A stretch of DNA of 64,000 nt from Lutibacter sp. B1 (GCF_012524075.1 NZ_JAAZUI010000005.1:1-64000); one strand, 5' to 3'; counted from the first letter of the stretch, positions 17,178-27,009 are shown. The notes: generated from the sequence alone by a model not told the origin. Numbers and translations: made by a program.

Positions 17178-17876
17178 ATGAAAAAAGTATTTTTAGTTGT
17201 TTTATTAACGCTTCTTTGTATAACTACAAACTATTCTCAAAGAAGAGACCGAGTTGAGTACAGACAAAACTGGGACGAACAAAAAGTTTTTTGGGGCTAT
17301 TATTTTGGTCTTAATAAAAAAGATTTTAAAATAAATTATAAAACAAACAACAATACTTTTATAGATGTTACAGCTTCAACAGGATTTAATGTTGGCTTAA
17401 TTGGAGACCTGAGATTACACAAAAACATTAGCTTAAGATTAGAACCCGGGTTATCGAGCAACACTAAAGAACTTGCTTTTACCCATATTGAAGGAGGAAA
17501 AAAAGATAGTATTAGAGATGTTAATGCTACTTATTTAAGAATTCCATTACTTATAAAATTTAACACTAATAGATTACACAACGTAAGACCGTATGTTATT
17601 GGTGGGGTATCTTACGATTATAATTTTTCAAGTAATGAAGACAATCCGGACGACAATTATGAAGGTGAATTTAGAATGAAAAAAAATAATTTCACTTACG
17701 AAATAGGTGTTGGTATAGATTTGTACTTACCCTATTTTATATTTTCTCCATCAATTAGAGGTGTTTTTGCCATCAATGATGAACTGGTTAGAGACAACAA
17801 TCCTAATAGTCCATGGACCGGAAATGTAGATTATTTTGGAACAAGAGGTATTTTTATAAAATTGGCTTTTCACTAA
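17178..17876 (+). CDS. porT: PorT-family outer membrane protein, probable type IX secretion component
   Basis: 232 aa from the ATG at 17178, 1 bp after the ubiE stop; the frame can be extended upstream into ubiE, but the signal peptide MKKVFLVVLLTLLCITTNYSQ fixes the start. The rest is a small beta-barrel (WGYYFGLNKKDFKI, SLRLEPGLSSNTKEL, YLRIPLLIKFNTNR, RPYVIGGVSYDYNF). This size, sequence style and the position after ubiE match PorT/SprT, needed for type IX secretion and gliding in Bacteroidota. Name based on resemblance and context; other eight-stranded porin-like proteins look similar. Confidence 0.75.
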   Translation: MKKVFLVVLLTLLCITTNYSQRRDRVEYRQNWDEQKVFWGYYFGLNKKDFKINYKTNNNTFIDVTASTGFNVGLIGDLRLHKNISLRLEPGLSSNTKELAFTHIEGGKKDSIRDVNATYLRIPLLIKFNTNRLHNVRPYVIGGVSYDYNFSSNEDNPDDNYEGEFRMKKNNFTYEIGVGIDLYLPYFIFSPSIRGVFAINDELVRDNNPNSPWTGNVDYFGTRGIFIKLAFH

Positions 17877-18601
17877 GTCAATCGTTTAAACTCACTTAAT
17901 AAAATTGCAGTAGCGGTTGCTACATTTAAACTTTCTGTCTTTTGCAACTTTCCAAACCTTGGAATTGAAACAGAATTATCCAGTAAACTTAATATTGGCT
18001 TACCAATTCCATTTGCTTCGTTACCCATAACTAAAATGGCATCTTTTGGCAATTTACTTTTATACACATTTTCTCCATCCATTAATGCTGCATATTTAGG
18101 TAAATCACTATTTTTTAAATACGTTTCTAAATCAGTATAGCTTATTGAAACTCTAGTTAAAGATCCCATTGACGCTTGTACAACCTTGCTGTTAAAACAA
18201 TCAACTGTATTTGTTGAACAAATTAATTGCTCAACACCAAACCAATCACACAACCTTATTATTGTTCCCAAATTTCCCGGATCATTAATTTCATCTAAAA
18301 CTAAAATTAATCCTTCTTTTTCTAATATTTTTTTTGAAGGAATTTTAAAAAGTGCCAAAACATTATTGGGAGTTTTTAAAGTGCTTATTTTTTTTAATTC
18401 AGCTTCAGATATTTCGGTTATATTTTTTATACTTTTATACATTGAATTATTAACACAAAACAAGTGTTCTAATTCAAAATTTGAGTTTAAAAATTCGTCT
18501 ACAACTTTAGTTCCTTCGGCAACAAATAAATTAAATTTCACTCTGTACTTTTTTTGCTGTAAACTCGTTATTAATTTTAATTGATTTTTACTTAAACTCA
18601 T
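17873..18601 (-). CDS. TrmH-family (SpoU) RNA 2'-O-methyltransferase
   Basis: 242 aa. An N-terminal RNA-binding region (to about residue 85) is followed by a SPOUT knotted domain: LILVLDEINDPGNLGTIIRLCDWFG (motif 1), LVMGNEANGIGKPIL (motif 2) and SIPRFGKLQKTESLNVATATAILL (motif 3). Such enzymes methylate ribose in rRNA or tRNA; the exact target cannot be read from sequence. Its stop overlaps that of porT by three bases tail to tail, and it is divergent from the TamA-like gene. Confidence 0.87.
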   Translation of the reverse strand: MSLSKNQLKLITSLQQKKYRVKFNLFVAEGTKVVDEFLNSNFELEHLFCVNNSMYKSIKNITEISEAELKKISTLKTPNNVLALFKIPSKKILEKEGLILVLDEINDPGNLGTIIRLCDWFGVEQLICSTNTVDCFNSKVVQASMGSLTRVSISYTDLETYLKNSDLPKYAALMDGENVYKSKLPKDAILVMGNEANGIGKPILSLLDNSVSIPRFGKLQKTESLNVATATAILLSEFKRLT

Positions 18602-18626
18602 TAAATTATTTATAAAAAATTGTAAT

Positions 18627-18656
18627 TTGGTAATACCTTGAAATGTTTTACTTTTG
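18627..18656 (+). promoter_or_regulatory. Promoter of the TamA-like lipoprotein gene (TTG-N19-TACTTTTG)
   Basis: TTG at 18627-18629 and TACTTTTG at 18649-18656, spacer 19 bp, match the consensus at both boxes. Transcription would begin near 18662, after an in-frame TTG at 18638, which decides the gene start in favour of the TTG at 18680. Confidence 0.65.
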
Positions 18657-18679
18657 AAACAAATTTAAACTCTTATTTA

Positions 18680-21154
18680 TTGAAAAACAATTTTATAATA
18701 TTAATACTTATATTAAGTATAACTTTTAGTTTTTCATCGTGTAATACTGTTAAGTATGTTCCTGAAAATGAAAATTTACTTACAAAAAACACCATTTTTA
18801 TAAATAATAAAAAAAATGTGGATGATGAAATTAACGATTATATAGTTCAGCGTCCAAATCAATTAGTGCTTGGTATTCCATTACCTCTACATTTCCATAA
18901 TATTGGAAATAAAGATTTTGAAACCGATTTTGAAAAATGGAAAGAAAACAATCCGGGTTGGTATAAATTCACAACAAATGTTTTTTCAGAAAAACAAACC
19001 CGTGGTCTTCGAAATTTTAAATACAACATGAATCAATGGTGGTTGAATAATGGTGAAGAACCTATTATTTTAGATTCTAAAAAAACGACACAAACCGTTA
19101 AAAATTTAACCGATCATTTTTTTAATGAAGGCTATTTTAATATCAAAGTAACTTCAGAAGAAAAGGTTTTAAAAAATAAGAGAGCTCATATAAACTACAA
19201 TGTAAATACCGGCAAACCTTATCTTTTAGATACAATTAGCACGAATATAGAATCTAAAGTCTTAGATTCTATCTACAATATAACAAAAGAAGAGTCCTTT
19301 ATTAAAAAAGGAGAACAATTCAGATATTCGCTTTTTGCAAATGAACAAAACAGAATAACAACTTTATTTAGGAATTCAGGAATTTTTAGATTTAACAAAA
19401 ATGCTGTTAGTGTTGAAGTAGACACTTCAAATTCTAACTATAAGTCTAATATCTATCTAATTATAAATGACAGTATTGGCAATGTACCTTTTAAAATTCA
19501 AAAAATACAAAATGTTAAAATTTATACCGATTTTTCTTTCAATACTAAAGACAATCCTATTAAAGACACCTTAAATTATAAAGGATACACATTTTTAGCA
19601 TACGACAAACTAAAGTATAACCCCAAATTTTTATTGAATTCAATTTTTATTGAACCGAATACTATTTATAAAGACGAAACAAGAGAATTAACGCGTAAAC
19701 ACATAAGAGGATTAGACAATTTCAGGTCGGTAGAAATTAAATACACAGAATTAGGTAATGACAATCTTGAAGCCTCTGTTTATTTAACACCTTTAAAAAA
19801 ATATTCCATCGGATTTAATACAGAATTAACTCATTCTAACATCAGGCAACTTGGTATTTCCGGTAAACTTTCTTTTTTAAACCGAAACATTTTTAAAGGA
19901 GCAGAAATTTTAAAATTCTCGGTACAAGGTTCATTTTTAGACTCAAAAGATGCCGCTAAAAACGATAAATTATTAAACGCATGGGAAATTGGTGGTGATA
20001 TATCAATAGAGCTACCTCGCTTTTTATTGCCTTTCAATGCAAAAAAAATCATCCCAAAAAGTATGCTTCCTAAAACAATTTTCACGGTTGGTACAAGTCT
20101 GCAAGAAAATATAGGATTAGACAAACAAAAATTTACTGGAATTATAGATTACACTTGGGAATCATCAAAAACAAAAAAGCATAGCTTCCAATTATTAAAC
20201 GCACAATACATTAAAAACCTGAATATTGATTCGTATTTTAATATTTACAAATCAGAGTTTAATGAAATACAAAATATTGCTACAACATATTTTGATGAAA
20301 CATTAACAACAACTAGCGTTATTGATTTTATAAATACAAATATTGATTCAGATTTTAAAGCTAGTAATCCTCAAGAGTATAAAACTGCACAAAATATTAA
20401 AAAAAGATATAATATCATTACAGAAGATGTTTTGGTTCCGGCATTGGCATACACTTTTACTTACAATAACAGCGAAAATTATAAAGACACAGACTTCTCT
20501 TCCTTTAGAGTGCGTTTAGTATCATCAGGTAATTTAACCACAGCATTAACTAGTGATAAAGATAAAAACGGATCAAAAACATTATTTAATACACCCATTG
20601 CTCAATATGCCAGAACAGATTTAGAATATAAAAAATTCTGGAGTTTATCACCGGAAAATGTATTAGCTCTAAGAAGTTTTATAGGCGTTGCCATACCCTA
20701 CGGAAATTCTAACACAATACCTTTTAGCAGAAGTTATTTTATAGGTGGTCCAAACGATTTACGCGCATGGCAAATTTACGATTTAGGTCCGGGTTCTTCA
20801 AAAAGCGGTTTAGAATATAATGTTGGCAATTTAAAATTTATAAGTAGTTTAGAGTATCGATTTAAAATATTGAACAGTATAAAAGGAGCATTATTTGTTG
20901 ATGCCGGGAATATTTGGGATATTACAAATTCATCAGTAACAGCATCCGAAGAAAAATTTAATGGAATTGATTCATTAAAAGACATTGCAATAGGCTCAGG
21001 ATTTGGGATTAGATACGATTTGAATTTTATTTTATTACGATTAGATTTAGGTTTTAAAACATACGAACCTTATCTCCCTAGCGGAAAAAAATGGTTTACA
21101 AATTATAATTTCAATAGAACAGTCTACAATTTTGGTATTAGTTATCCATTCTAA
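18680..21154 (+). CDS. BamA/TamA-family outer membrane protein, lipid-anchored (TamL-like)
   Basis: 824 aa from a TTG at 18680. No ATG exists near the front, and the promoter at 18627-18656 rules out the earlier TTG at 18638. The chosen start gives a clean lipoprotein signal (KNNFIILILILSITFSFSSC, Cys about residue 21). POTRA-like repeats occupy about 30-360. A 16-stranded Omp85 barrel follows, with RSYFIGGPNDLRAW (the conserved loop-6 type motif is here GPNDLRAW), GALFVDAGNIWD and a final aromatic residue (GISYPF). The lipid anchor fits the TamA-like proteins of Bacteroidota. Role: insertion of outer membrane proteins; partner TamB is not in this window. Confidence 0.82.
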   Translation: MKNNFIILILILSITFSFSSCNTVKYVPENENLLTKNTIFINNKKNVDDEINDYIVQRPNQLVLGIPLPLHFHNIGNKDFETDFEKWKENNPGWYKFTTNVFSEKQTRGLRNFKYNMNQWWLNNGEEPIILDSKKTTQTVKNLTDHFFNEGYFNIKVTSEEKVLKNKRAHINYNVNTGKPYLLDTISTNIESKVLDSIYNITKEESFIKKGEQFRYSLFANEQNRITTLFRNSGIFRFNKNAVSVEVDTSNSNYKSNIYLIINDSIGNVPFKIQKIQNVKIYTDFSFNTKDNPIKDTLNYKGYTFLAYDKLKYNPKFLLNSIFIEPNTIYKDETRELTRKHIRGLDNFRSVEIKYTELGNDNLEASVYLTPLKKYSIGFNTELTHSNIRQLGISGKLSFLNRNIFKGAEILKFSVQGSFLDSKDAAKNDKLLNAWEIGGDISIELPRFLLPFNAKKIIPKSMLPKTIFTVGTSLQENIGLDKQKFTGIIDYTWESSKTKKHSFQLLNAQYIKNLNIDSYFNIYKSEFNEIQNIATTYFDETLTTTSVIDFINTNIDSDFKASNPQEYKTAQNIKKRYNIITEDVLVPALAYTFTYNNSENYKDTDFSSFRVRLVSSGNLTTALTSDKDKNGSKTLFNTPIAQYARTDLEYKKFWSLSPENVLALRSFIGVAIPYGNSNTIPFSRSYFIGGPNDLRAWQIYDLGPGSSKSGLEYNVGNLKFISSLEYRFKILNSIKGALFVDAGNIWDITNSSVTASEEKFNGIDSLKDIAIGSGFGIRYDLNFILLRLDLGFKTYEPYLPSGKKWFTNYNFNRTVYNFGISYPF

Positions 21155-21227
21155 ACTCTATATAGTATAACTATTTCGATTTCGTTTTTTTTCTATTCAA
21201 TATCTTTAAATAAACCATATAATTCAT

Positions 21228-21235
21228 TAATTTTG
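21228..21235 (+). promoter_or_regulatory. Promoter -7 box of fbaA
   Basis: TAATTTTG at 21228-21235 matches TAnnTTTG, 36 bp before the fbaA start. The -33 element is weak. Confidence 0.5.
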
Positions 21236-21271
21236 CTACAATTAGTTATTAATAAAATTACATAAAATATT

Positions 21272-22339
21272 ATGAGTCATATAATTAAATCAGGAGTTGC
21301 AACAGGAGATATGGTGCAGGAAATTTTTAAACTTGCTAAAGCTAAAAAATTCGCATTACCAGCAGTAAATGTTGTGGGCTCTAACACAATTAACGCTGTT
21401 TTAGAAACTGCAAAAGATTTAAATTCACCTGTTATTATCCAATTCTCTAATGGAGGTGCTCAATTTAATGCAGGAAAAGGATTATCAAATGAAGGAGAAA
21501 AAGCTGCTATTGCAGGTGCAATTGCAGGAGCTAAACATGTACATTTACTGGCAAAAGCATATGAAATTCCTGTAATTTTACATACTGACCACTGTGCTAA
21601 AAAATTATTACCTTGGATTGACGGATTATTAGATGCCGGAGAGCAATTTTACAAAGAAAACGGAGTACCATTATTCAGTTCACATATGATTGACCTTTCT
21701 GAAGAACCTCTTAATGAGAATATTGAAATTTGTAAAGGTTACCTTGAACGTATGAGTAAGATGGGTATGACATTAGAAATTGAACTTGGTATTACAGGAG
21801 GTGAAGAAGATGGTGTAGATAATAGCGATGTTGATTCATCAAAATTATACACACAACCGGAAGAAGTTGCCTATGCTTATGAAGAACTTAAAAAAGTAAG
21901 CGACCGTTTTACAATTGCTGCTTCATTTGGTAACGTTCATGGTGTTTACAAACCCGGTAATGTTAAATTAACTCCAAAAATTTTAGACAACTCTCAAAAA
22001 TATATAGAAAAAAACTATAATACTGAAGCAAATCCTGTTGACTTTGTATTCCATGGAGGTTCAGGATCAACTTTAGAAGAAATTAGAGAAGCTATTGGTT
22101 ATGGTGTTGTAAAAATGAATATTGATACCGATTTACAATTTGCTTTTGCTGAAGGAATTAGAGATTATATGATTTCTAAAATTGACTATTTAAAAACACA
22201 AATTGGAAATCCGGATGGTGATGACCAACCAAATAAAAAACATTACGACCCAAGAAAATGGCTACGTGAAGGTGAAATTACATTTAAAAAACGCTTAACA
22301 AAAGCTTTTGAAGATTTAAACAACATTAACACGTTATAA
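21272..22339 (+). CDS. fbaA: Class II fructose-bisphosphate aldolase
   Basis: 355 aa, of the long class IIA type. It splits fructose 1,6-bisphosphate into dihydroxyacetone phosphate and glyceraldehyde 3-phosphate with a divalent metal. Metal-site residues are visible in HTDHCAKK, ELGITGGEEDGVDNS, FGNVHGVY and VFHGGSGST. The N-terminus MSHIIKSGVATGDMVQEIFKLAK is standard for the family. Single-gene unit with its own promoter and terminator. Confidence 0.97.
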   Translation: MSHIIKSGVATGDMVQEIFKLAKAKKFALPAVNVVGSNTINAVLETAKDLNSPVIIQFSNGGAQFNAGKGLSNEGEKAAIAGAIAGAKHVHLLAKAYEIPVILHTDHCAKKLLPWIDGLLDAGEQFYKENGVPLFSSHMIDLSEEPLNENIEICKGYLERMSKMGMTLEIELGITGGEEDGVDNSDVDSSKLYTQPEEVAYAYEELKKVSDRFTIAASFGNVHGVYKPGNVKLTPKILDNSQKYIEKNYNTEANPVDFVFHGGSGSTLEEIREAIGYGVVKMNIDTDLQFAFAEGIRDYMISKIDYLKTQIGNPDGDDQPNKKHYDPRKWLREGEITFKKRLTKAFEDLNNINTL

Positions 22340-22365
22340 ACACAACAATTTAAAGTTAATTTAAT

Positions 22366-22404
22366 AAAGAGAATGTATTTTTTACGTTCTCTTTGTTTTT
22401 TTTA
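22366..22404 (+). terminator. Terminator after fbaA
   Basis: The stem aaagagaatgta/tacgttctcttt (one G-U pair, loop of five T) is followed by G and a long T-run, 26 bp after the stop. Confidence 0.8.
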
Positions 22405-22444
22405 GTAATTTGCACACCCATTTTTCAACTAAAACAATATTTAT

Positions 22445-23314
22445 ATGTCATCTTGGTTTAAAAGAAAAGATAAAGGAATTCAAACTCCTACCGAAAAGAA
22501 AAAAGATGTTCCAAAAGGTTTGTGGTATAAAACACCTAGTGGTAAAATTGTAGATACAGAAGAATTAAAAGAAAACTACTATGTTAGCCCGGAAGATGGT
22601 TATCATGTTAGAATAGGAAGTGCTGAATATTTTGAAATTCTTTTTGACGATAATACGTACACTGAATTTGATAAAAATATGGTATCTAAAGATCCATTAA
22701 AATTTACAGATACTAAAAAATATACTGAAAGATTAAAAGAAGCATACGAAAAAACCAAACTTAAAGATGCTGTGAGAACAGCCGTTGGCAAATCTTTTGG
22801 TAAAGATTTAGTAATAGCAGCTATGGATTTCAGTTTTATTGGAGGCTCTATGGGAAGTGTTGTAGGTGAAAAAATAGCTAGAGCAATTGATTATTCAATG
22901 CAAAATAATATTCCATTTTTAATGATCTCTAAATCTGGAGGTGCCAGAATGATGGAAGCTTCTTTATCATTAATGCAATTGGTTAAAACTTCAGCAAAAT
23001 TAGCTCAACTTTCTGATGCTAAAATACCTTACATTTCTCTTTGTACCGACCCAACAACAGGAGGTACAACCGCTTCTTATGCAATGCTTGGCGATGTGAA
23101 TTTTGCAGAACCTAATGCATTAATAGCTTTTGCCGGACCAAGAGTTGTAAGAGACACCACCGGAAAAGATTTACCAGAAGGTTTTCAACGTTCAGAATTT
23201 GTATTGGAACATGGCTTTTTAGATAAAATAATAGAAAGAAAAAATCTTAAAAAACAAATTAACTTATATATTGATTTAATTCAAAACTTACCAATAAGAA
23301 AAATAAAAAAGTGA
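22445..23314 (+). CDS. accD: Acetyl-CoA carboxylase carboxyltransferase subunit beta
   Basis: 289 aa. It forms, with AccA, the carboxyltransferase that makes malonyl-CoA. Motifs: [68 protein letters not shown] and [15 protein letters not shown]. At the N-terminus the sequence [12 protein letters not shown]...[14 protein letters not shown] aligns with the zinc ribbon of E. coli AccD (GVWTKCDSCGQV...EVCPKCDHHMRM), but none of the four cysteines is kept. The stop codon lies inside the stem of the terminator. Neither AccA nor other fatty acid genes are nearby. Confidence 0.95.
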   Translation: MSSWFKRKDKGIQTPTEKKKDVPKGLWYKTPSGKIVDTEELKENYYVSPEDGYHVRIGSAEYFEILFDDNTYTEFDKNMVSKDPLKFTDTKKYTERLKEAYEKTKLKDAVRTAVGKSFGKDLVIAAMDFSFIGGSMGSVVGEKIARAIDYSMQNNIPFLMISKSGGARMMEASLSLMQLVKTSAKLAQLSDAKIPYISLCTDPTTGGTTASYAMLGDVNFAEPNALIAFAGPRVVRDTTGKDLPEGFQRSEFVLEHGFLDKIIERKNLKKQINLYIDLIQNLPIRKIKK

Positions 23315-23336
23315 GCCTAAATATGCTCACTTTTTT
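23305..23336. terminator. Bidirectional terminator overlapping the accD stop codon
   Basis: The stem aaaaaagtgagc/gctcactttttt (23305-23316 and 23325-23336) contains the accD stop TGA (23312-23314) and ends 20 bp before the convergent lipoprotein gene. Confidence 0.8.
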
Positions 23337-23355
23337 ATTCTATGCAAAAAGAATT

Positions 23356-24192
23356 TTAACGTAAAGTAACTTCTGATTCTTCCCCTGATTCATTTGTAAA
23401 AATTGCAATATCATCACAAGTTCCATCACCAAAATCTAAAGTGCCTTTAACATTATTTTTTTGTAACTCTAAACTTCCACTTACAATATATTTACAAATC
23501 ATTTCACGTCTTAATGGTTCAATAATTGTAGCTTTATATGTAGTTTCATCATTAAGTGTAACACTCCAGCTTCCTGTAATTAAATGAACATTATCTTCCC
23601 ATGTTCTAGTATCAAACCCTTCAACCCATTCTCTTATTTTAGTTCCTGTTCCTGAAGCATATTCTCCATCAGACCAAGTTACAGCAACATCATAAGTTAA
23701 AGTTGATTGTGGGTTTCCATTTTCATTCTCTTTAACTCTCACAATAGTACTTTGCCCATCAATACCATTCTCATTAAAATAAAAATTTTGATAAGTATAT
23801 GTTACTGTAATTTCTTGAGCTTCTGTATTCAATTCGTAACTCATTATAATTTTACCGCTTAAAACATTATCACTAGGTAAGCTGCAACTCTCACCAAAAT
23901 CTAAAGTTATAGTTTTAGTTGTACCCGAAACTTCAAATGAAGCTGTCATACAATTAAAAAAATCAGGTTTATTAGTTTCCGAACGTGATGATAGACCTTC
24001 TTCAAACTCAAAAAAATCATCTATTACATTATTAACATCATTGGAAATATCATCTACTTCAATTACAGCTGAAGCTTCTTCTGCAGATATAGATTCTTTA
24101 TTTACTGCTTTGTTATCATCATCATTACAACTTACTAAAATTAGGCTACTAAAAATAAAGCCTAGTACTAATTTTAAACTTAAATTCTTCAT
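23356..24192 (-). CDS. Lipoprotein with CNDDD surface-export type N-terminus
   Basis: 278 aa. The lipobox is LVSC (Cys at about 22), followed at once by NDDDN. Acidic residues right after the lipidated Cys resemble the lipoprotein export signal of Bacteroidota, so the mature protein may face outward. The rest is beta-rich (TLDFGESCSLPSDNVLSGKIIMSYEL..., TWSDGEYASGTGTKIREW, LDFGDGTCDDIAIFTNESGEE) with the repeated phrase LDFG-x-x-C, suggesting two related halves. I do not recognise the family. It is a single gene converging on accD. Confidence 0.65.
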   Translation of the reverse strand: MKNLSLKLVLGFIFSSLILVSCNDDDNKAVNKESISAEEASAVIEVDDISNDVNNVIDDFFEFEEGLSSRSETNKPDFFNCMTASFEVSGTTKTITLDFGESCSLPSDNVLSGKIIMSYELNTEAQEITVTYTYQNFYFNENGIDGQSTIVRVKENENGNPQSTLTYDVAVTWSDGEYASGTGTKIREWVEGFDTRTWEDNVHLITGSWSVTLNDETTYKATIIEPLRREMICKYIVSGSLELQKNNVKGTLDFGDGTCDDIAIFTNESGEESEVTLR

Positions 24193-24313
24193 AACTTATA
24201 ATATTAACATTTATATATATACTAACTATACAACATTTATTTTTATTGTATATAAGACATTATTAAACGGTTAAGGTTTAAATAAGTAGCAAACAATATC
24301 TTTATTTATTTAA

Positions 24314-24343
24314 TTGTAATTCAAAATAATAATAGTATATTTG
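24314..24343 (+). promoter_or_regulatory. Promoter of rpsO (TTG-N19-TATATTTG)
   Basis: TTG at 24314-24316 and TATATTTG at 24336-24343, spacer 19 bp, fit the consensus well. The leader to the rpsO ATG is about 55 nt, longer than at most promoters in this window, and could hold an S15 control site. Confidence 0.65.
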
Positions 24344-24403
24344 CCGACCGTTAGCTATTAGGGTTAACAATACATAAAAATTATTAATAAAATTAATGTT
24401 AGC

Positions 24404-24673
24404 ATGTACTTAACAAAAGAAAAAAAAGCTGAAATCTTTGAAAAACACGGAAGTTCAGCAACAAACACAGGTTCTGCTGAAGGACAAATAGCGCTTTTCA
24501 CATACAGAATCAACCATTTAACAGAGCATTTAAAAAACAATCGTAAAGATTATAATACAGAACGCTCATTAGTTAAATTAGTAGGTAAAAGAAGAAATTT
24601 ACTTGATTATCTAATTAAAAAGGATATTGTAAGATATCGTGCAATAATTCAAGAATTAGGATTAAGAAAATAA
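24404..24673 (+). CDS. rpsO: 30S ribosomal protein S15
   Basis: 89 aa. Hallmarks: EIFEKHGSSATNTGSAEGQIALFTYRINHLTEHLK, RSLVKLVGKRRNLLDYL and IIQELGLRK. It binds the central domain of 16S rRNA. It precedes pnp as in many bacteria, separated by a terminator, so the two may be partly uncoupled. Confidence 0.98.
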   Translation: MYLTKEKKAEIFEKHGSSATNTGSAEGQIALFTYRINHLTEHLKNNRKDYNTERSLVKLVGKRRNLLDYLIKKDIVRYRAIIQELGLRK

Positions 24674-24682
24674 TTTCATATT

Positions 24683-24707
24683 AAAGAGGCGTTTTTGCCT
24701 CTTTTTT
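24683..24707 (+). terminator. Terminator or attenuator between rpsO and pnp
   Basis: The stem aaagaggc/gcctcttt with loop gttttt is followed by a T-run, 10 bp after the rpsO stop. No clear TAnnTTTG promoter is seen before pnp, so partial read-through may supply it. Confidence 0.75.
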
Positions 24708-24760
24708 ATTTAAATTTAGTCTACAATAAAAGAAAGCTTAAATTAAACTTTTCATTGGTT

Positions 24761-24813
24761 AACACAACAACACAACAACAAACCAAAATGTTTAATTAAT
24801 TACAAAATTATTT
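24761..24813 (+). promoter_or_regulatory. A/C-rich pnp leader with three-codon upstream ORF
   Basis: The leader runs AACACAACAACACAACAAC and on to AAACCAAA (24761-24787), then ATG TTT AAT TAA (24788-24799), a complete M-F-N upstream ORF, 14 bp before the pnp ATG. The A/C stretch closely resembles the one that touches the purH start. PNPase is autoregulated through its leader in other bacteria; a link here is inference. Confidence 0.4.
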
Positions 24814-26964
24814 ATGATACCTAAGGTACATACACAAACTATTGAATTAGGAGATGGAAGAACTATCTCTATTGAAACAGGAAAATTAGCAAAACAAGCA
24901 GATGGATCTGTTGTTGTTAGAATGGGAGACGCTATGCTACTAGCAACAGTAGTATCAGCGAGAACAGCTAGTCCGGGAGTAGATTTTTTACCGTTAACCG
25001 TAGACTACAGAGAAAAATTTTCTGCAGCAGGTAGATATCCCGGAGGTTTTTTTAAACGTGAAGCAAGACCAAGTACAGAGGAAATTTTAACCATGCGTTT
25101 AGTTGATCGTGTTTTACGCCCAATGTTTCCAAAAGACTATCATGCTGAAACACAAGTAATGATACAGCTAATGTCTCATGATGAAGATGTAATGCCAGAT
25201 GCTTTAGCCGGTTTAGCCGCTTCTGCATGTATTGCAATTACTGATATTCCTTTTGAATGCCCAATTTCAGAAGTTAGAGTTGCTCGAATTGATGGAGAAT
25301 TTGTTATTAACCCAAGTAGAGTACAAATAGAAAACGCTGATATTGATCTAATGGTTGGTGCTTCTGAAGACTCTGTTACTATGGTTGAAGGAGAAATGAA
25401 AGAAGTTTCTGAAGAGGAAATGACTGAAGCAATCAAATTTGCTCATGATGCCATAAAAATACAATGTAAAGCACAATTAGAATTAGCTGAAAAAGTTGGT
25501 AAAAAAGAAACCAGAGAATACGAACTTGAAGCTAATGATGAAGATTTAGAAGAAAAAATTCAAGGTTTAGCATATCAAAAATGTTATGATATTGCAAAAG
25601 CAGGATCATCAAAACAAGAACGTGGTGAAAAATTTGCTGCAATATTAGAAGAAATTAAAACTCAATTTACAGAAGAAGAATTAACCGAAAAAGGTGCTTT
25701 AATTTCAAAATACTTCAATAAAGCTCAAAAAACTGCGGTACGCAATTTAACTTTAGATGAAGGTTTACGTTTAGACGGACGTAAAACAACTGAAATCAGA
25801 CCAATTTGGTGCGAAATTGATTACCTGCCTTCAACTCACGGTTCATCAATTTTTACAAGAGGTGAAACACAAGCTTTGGCTACTGTAACACTTGGCACTT
25901 CGCGTGAGGCTAACCAAGTTGATATGCCAACTTATCAAGGAGAAGAAAAATTTTATTTACATTATAACTTCCCTCCTTTTTCAACCGGTGAAGCTCGTCC
26001 ATTAAGAGGAACTTCTCGTCGTGAAATTGGACATGGTAATTTAGCTCAACGTGCTTTAAGTGGTATGGTTCCTGAAGATTGCCCTTATACTGTAAGAGTT
26101 GTTTCCGAAGTATTAGAATCTAATGGATCATCTTCAATGGCAACAGTTTGTGCAGGTACTATGGCATTAATGGATGCAGGTATACAACTTAAAAAACCGG
26201 TTACCGGAATTGCAATGGGATTAATTTCCGATGGAGAAAAATATGCTGTTCTTTCAGATATTTTAGGAGATGAAGATCATTTAGGCGATATGGACTTTAA
26301 AGTTACAGGTACTGCTGATGGTATTACAGCCTGTCAAATGGATATTAAAATTAAAGGTTTATCCTATGAAATTTTAGTTAAAGCTTTAAAACAAGCGCGT
26401 GAAGGACGTTTACATATTTTAGGTAAAATTACCGATACCATTGCTAAACCGGCTGAAACAGTAAAAGCTCATGCTCCTAAAATGGTTACAGTAACAATAC
26501 CGGGAGATTACATTGGAGCTTTAATTGGACCTGGAGGAAAAGTAATTCAAGAATTACAAAAAGAAACTAAAACTACCATTGTTATTGAAGAAGTTGATGA
26601 AAAAGGTGTTGTTGAAATTTTAGGTACTAATCAGTCAGGAATTGATACGGTTTTAGCTAAAATTAAATCTATCACTTTTAAACCTGAAGTAGGAAGTGTT
26701 TATGAAGTAACAGTTGTTAAATTATTAGATTTTGGTGCTGTTGTTGAATATAATGAAGCTCCAGGTAATGAAGTTTTATTACATATTTCTGAGCTTGCAT
26801 GGGAAAGAACAAATAACGTTACTGATGTAGTTAAAATTGGTGATGTTATAGATGTTAAATACTTTGGTATTGATCCTAAAACAAGAAAACCAAAAGTTTC
26901 TAGAAAAGCTTTACTGCCTAGACCTCCTAGACAGGAAAAAAGAGATAGAAACGAAGAAAAATAA
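24814..26964 (+). CDS. pnp: Polyribonucleotide nucleotidyltransferase (PNPase)
   Basis: 716 aa, full length. Two RNase PH domains (about 1-240 and 320-555; [82 protein letters not shown]) carry the phosphorolytic site. A KH domain ([22 protein letters not shown]) and an S1 domain ([20 protein letters not shown]) bind RNA. It degrades RNA 3' to 5' using phosphate. Strong terminator follows. Confidence 0.98.
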   Translation: MIPKVHTQTIELGDGRTISIETGKLAKQADGSVVVRMGDAMLLATVVSARTASPGVDFLPLTVDYREKFSAAGRYPGGFFKREARPSTEEILTMRLVDRVLRPMFPKDYHAETQVMIQLMSHDEDVMPDALAGLAASACIAITDIPFECPISEVRVARIDGEFVINPSRVQIENADIDLMVGASEDSVTMVEGEMKEVSEEEMTEAIKFAHDAIKIQCKAQLELAEKVGKKETREYELEANDEDLEEKIQGLAYQKCYDIAKAGSSKQERGEKFAAILEEIKTQFTEEELTEKGALISKYFNKAQKTAVRNLTLDEGLRLDGRKTTEIRPIWCEIDYLPSTHGSSIFTRGETQALATVTLGTSREANQVDMPTYQGEEKFYLHYNFPPFSTGEARPLRGTSRREIGHGNLAQRALSGMVPEDCPYTVRVVSEVLESNGSSSMATVCAGTMALMDAGIQLKKPVTGIAMGLISDGEKYAVLSDILGDEDHLGDMDFKVTGTADGITACQMDIKIKGLSYEILVKALKQAREGRLHILGKITDTIAKPAETVKAHAPKMVTVTIPGDYIGALIGPGGKVIQELQKETKTTIVIEEVDEKGVVEILGTNQSGIDTVLAKIKSITFKPEVGSVYEVTVVKLLDFGAVVEYNEAPGNEVLLHISELAWERTNNVTDVVKIGDVIDVKYFGIDPKTRKPKVSRKALLPRPPRQEKRDRNEEK

Positions 26965-26973
26965 TTATTAAAT

Positions 26974-27007
26974 AAAAAGCTTCTCAAAATTTGAGAAGCT
27001 TTTTTTA
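26974..27007 (+). terminator. Terminator after pnp
   Basis: The stem aaaaagcttctcaaa/tttgagaagcttttt is followed by more T, 9 bp after the pnp stop. Confidence 0.8.
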
Positions 27008-27009
27008 CC

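Noticed and set aside
18186-18584. 132-aa open frame antisense to the TrmH-family gene
   Set aside because: The methyltransferase frame carries all three SPOUT motifs; the antisense frame has none.
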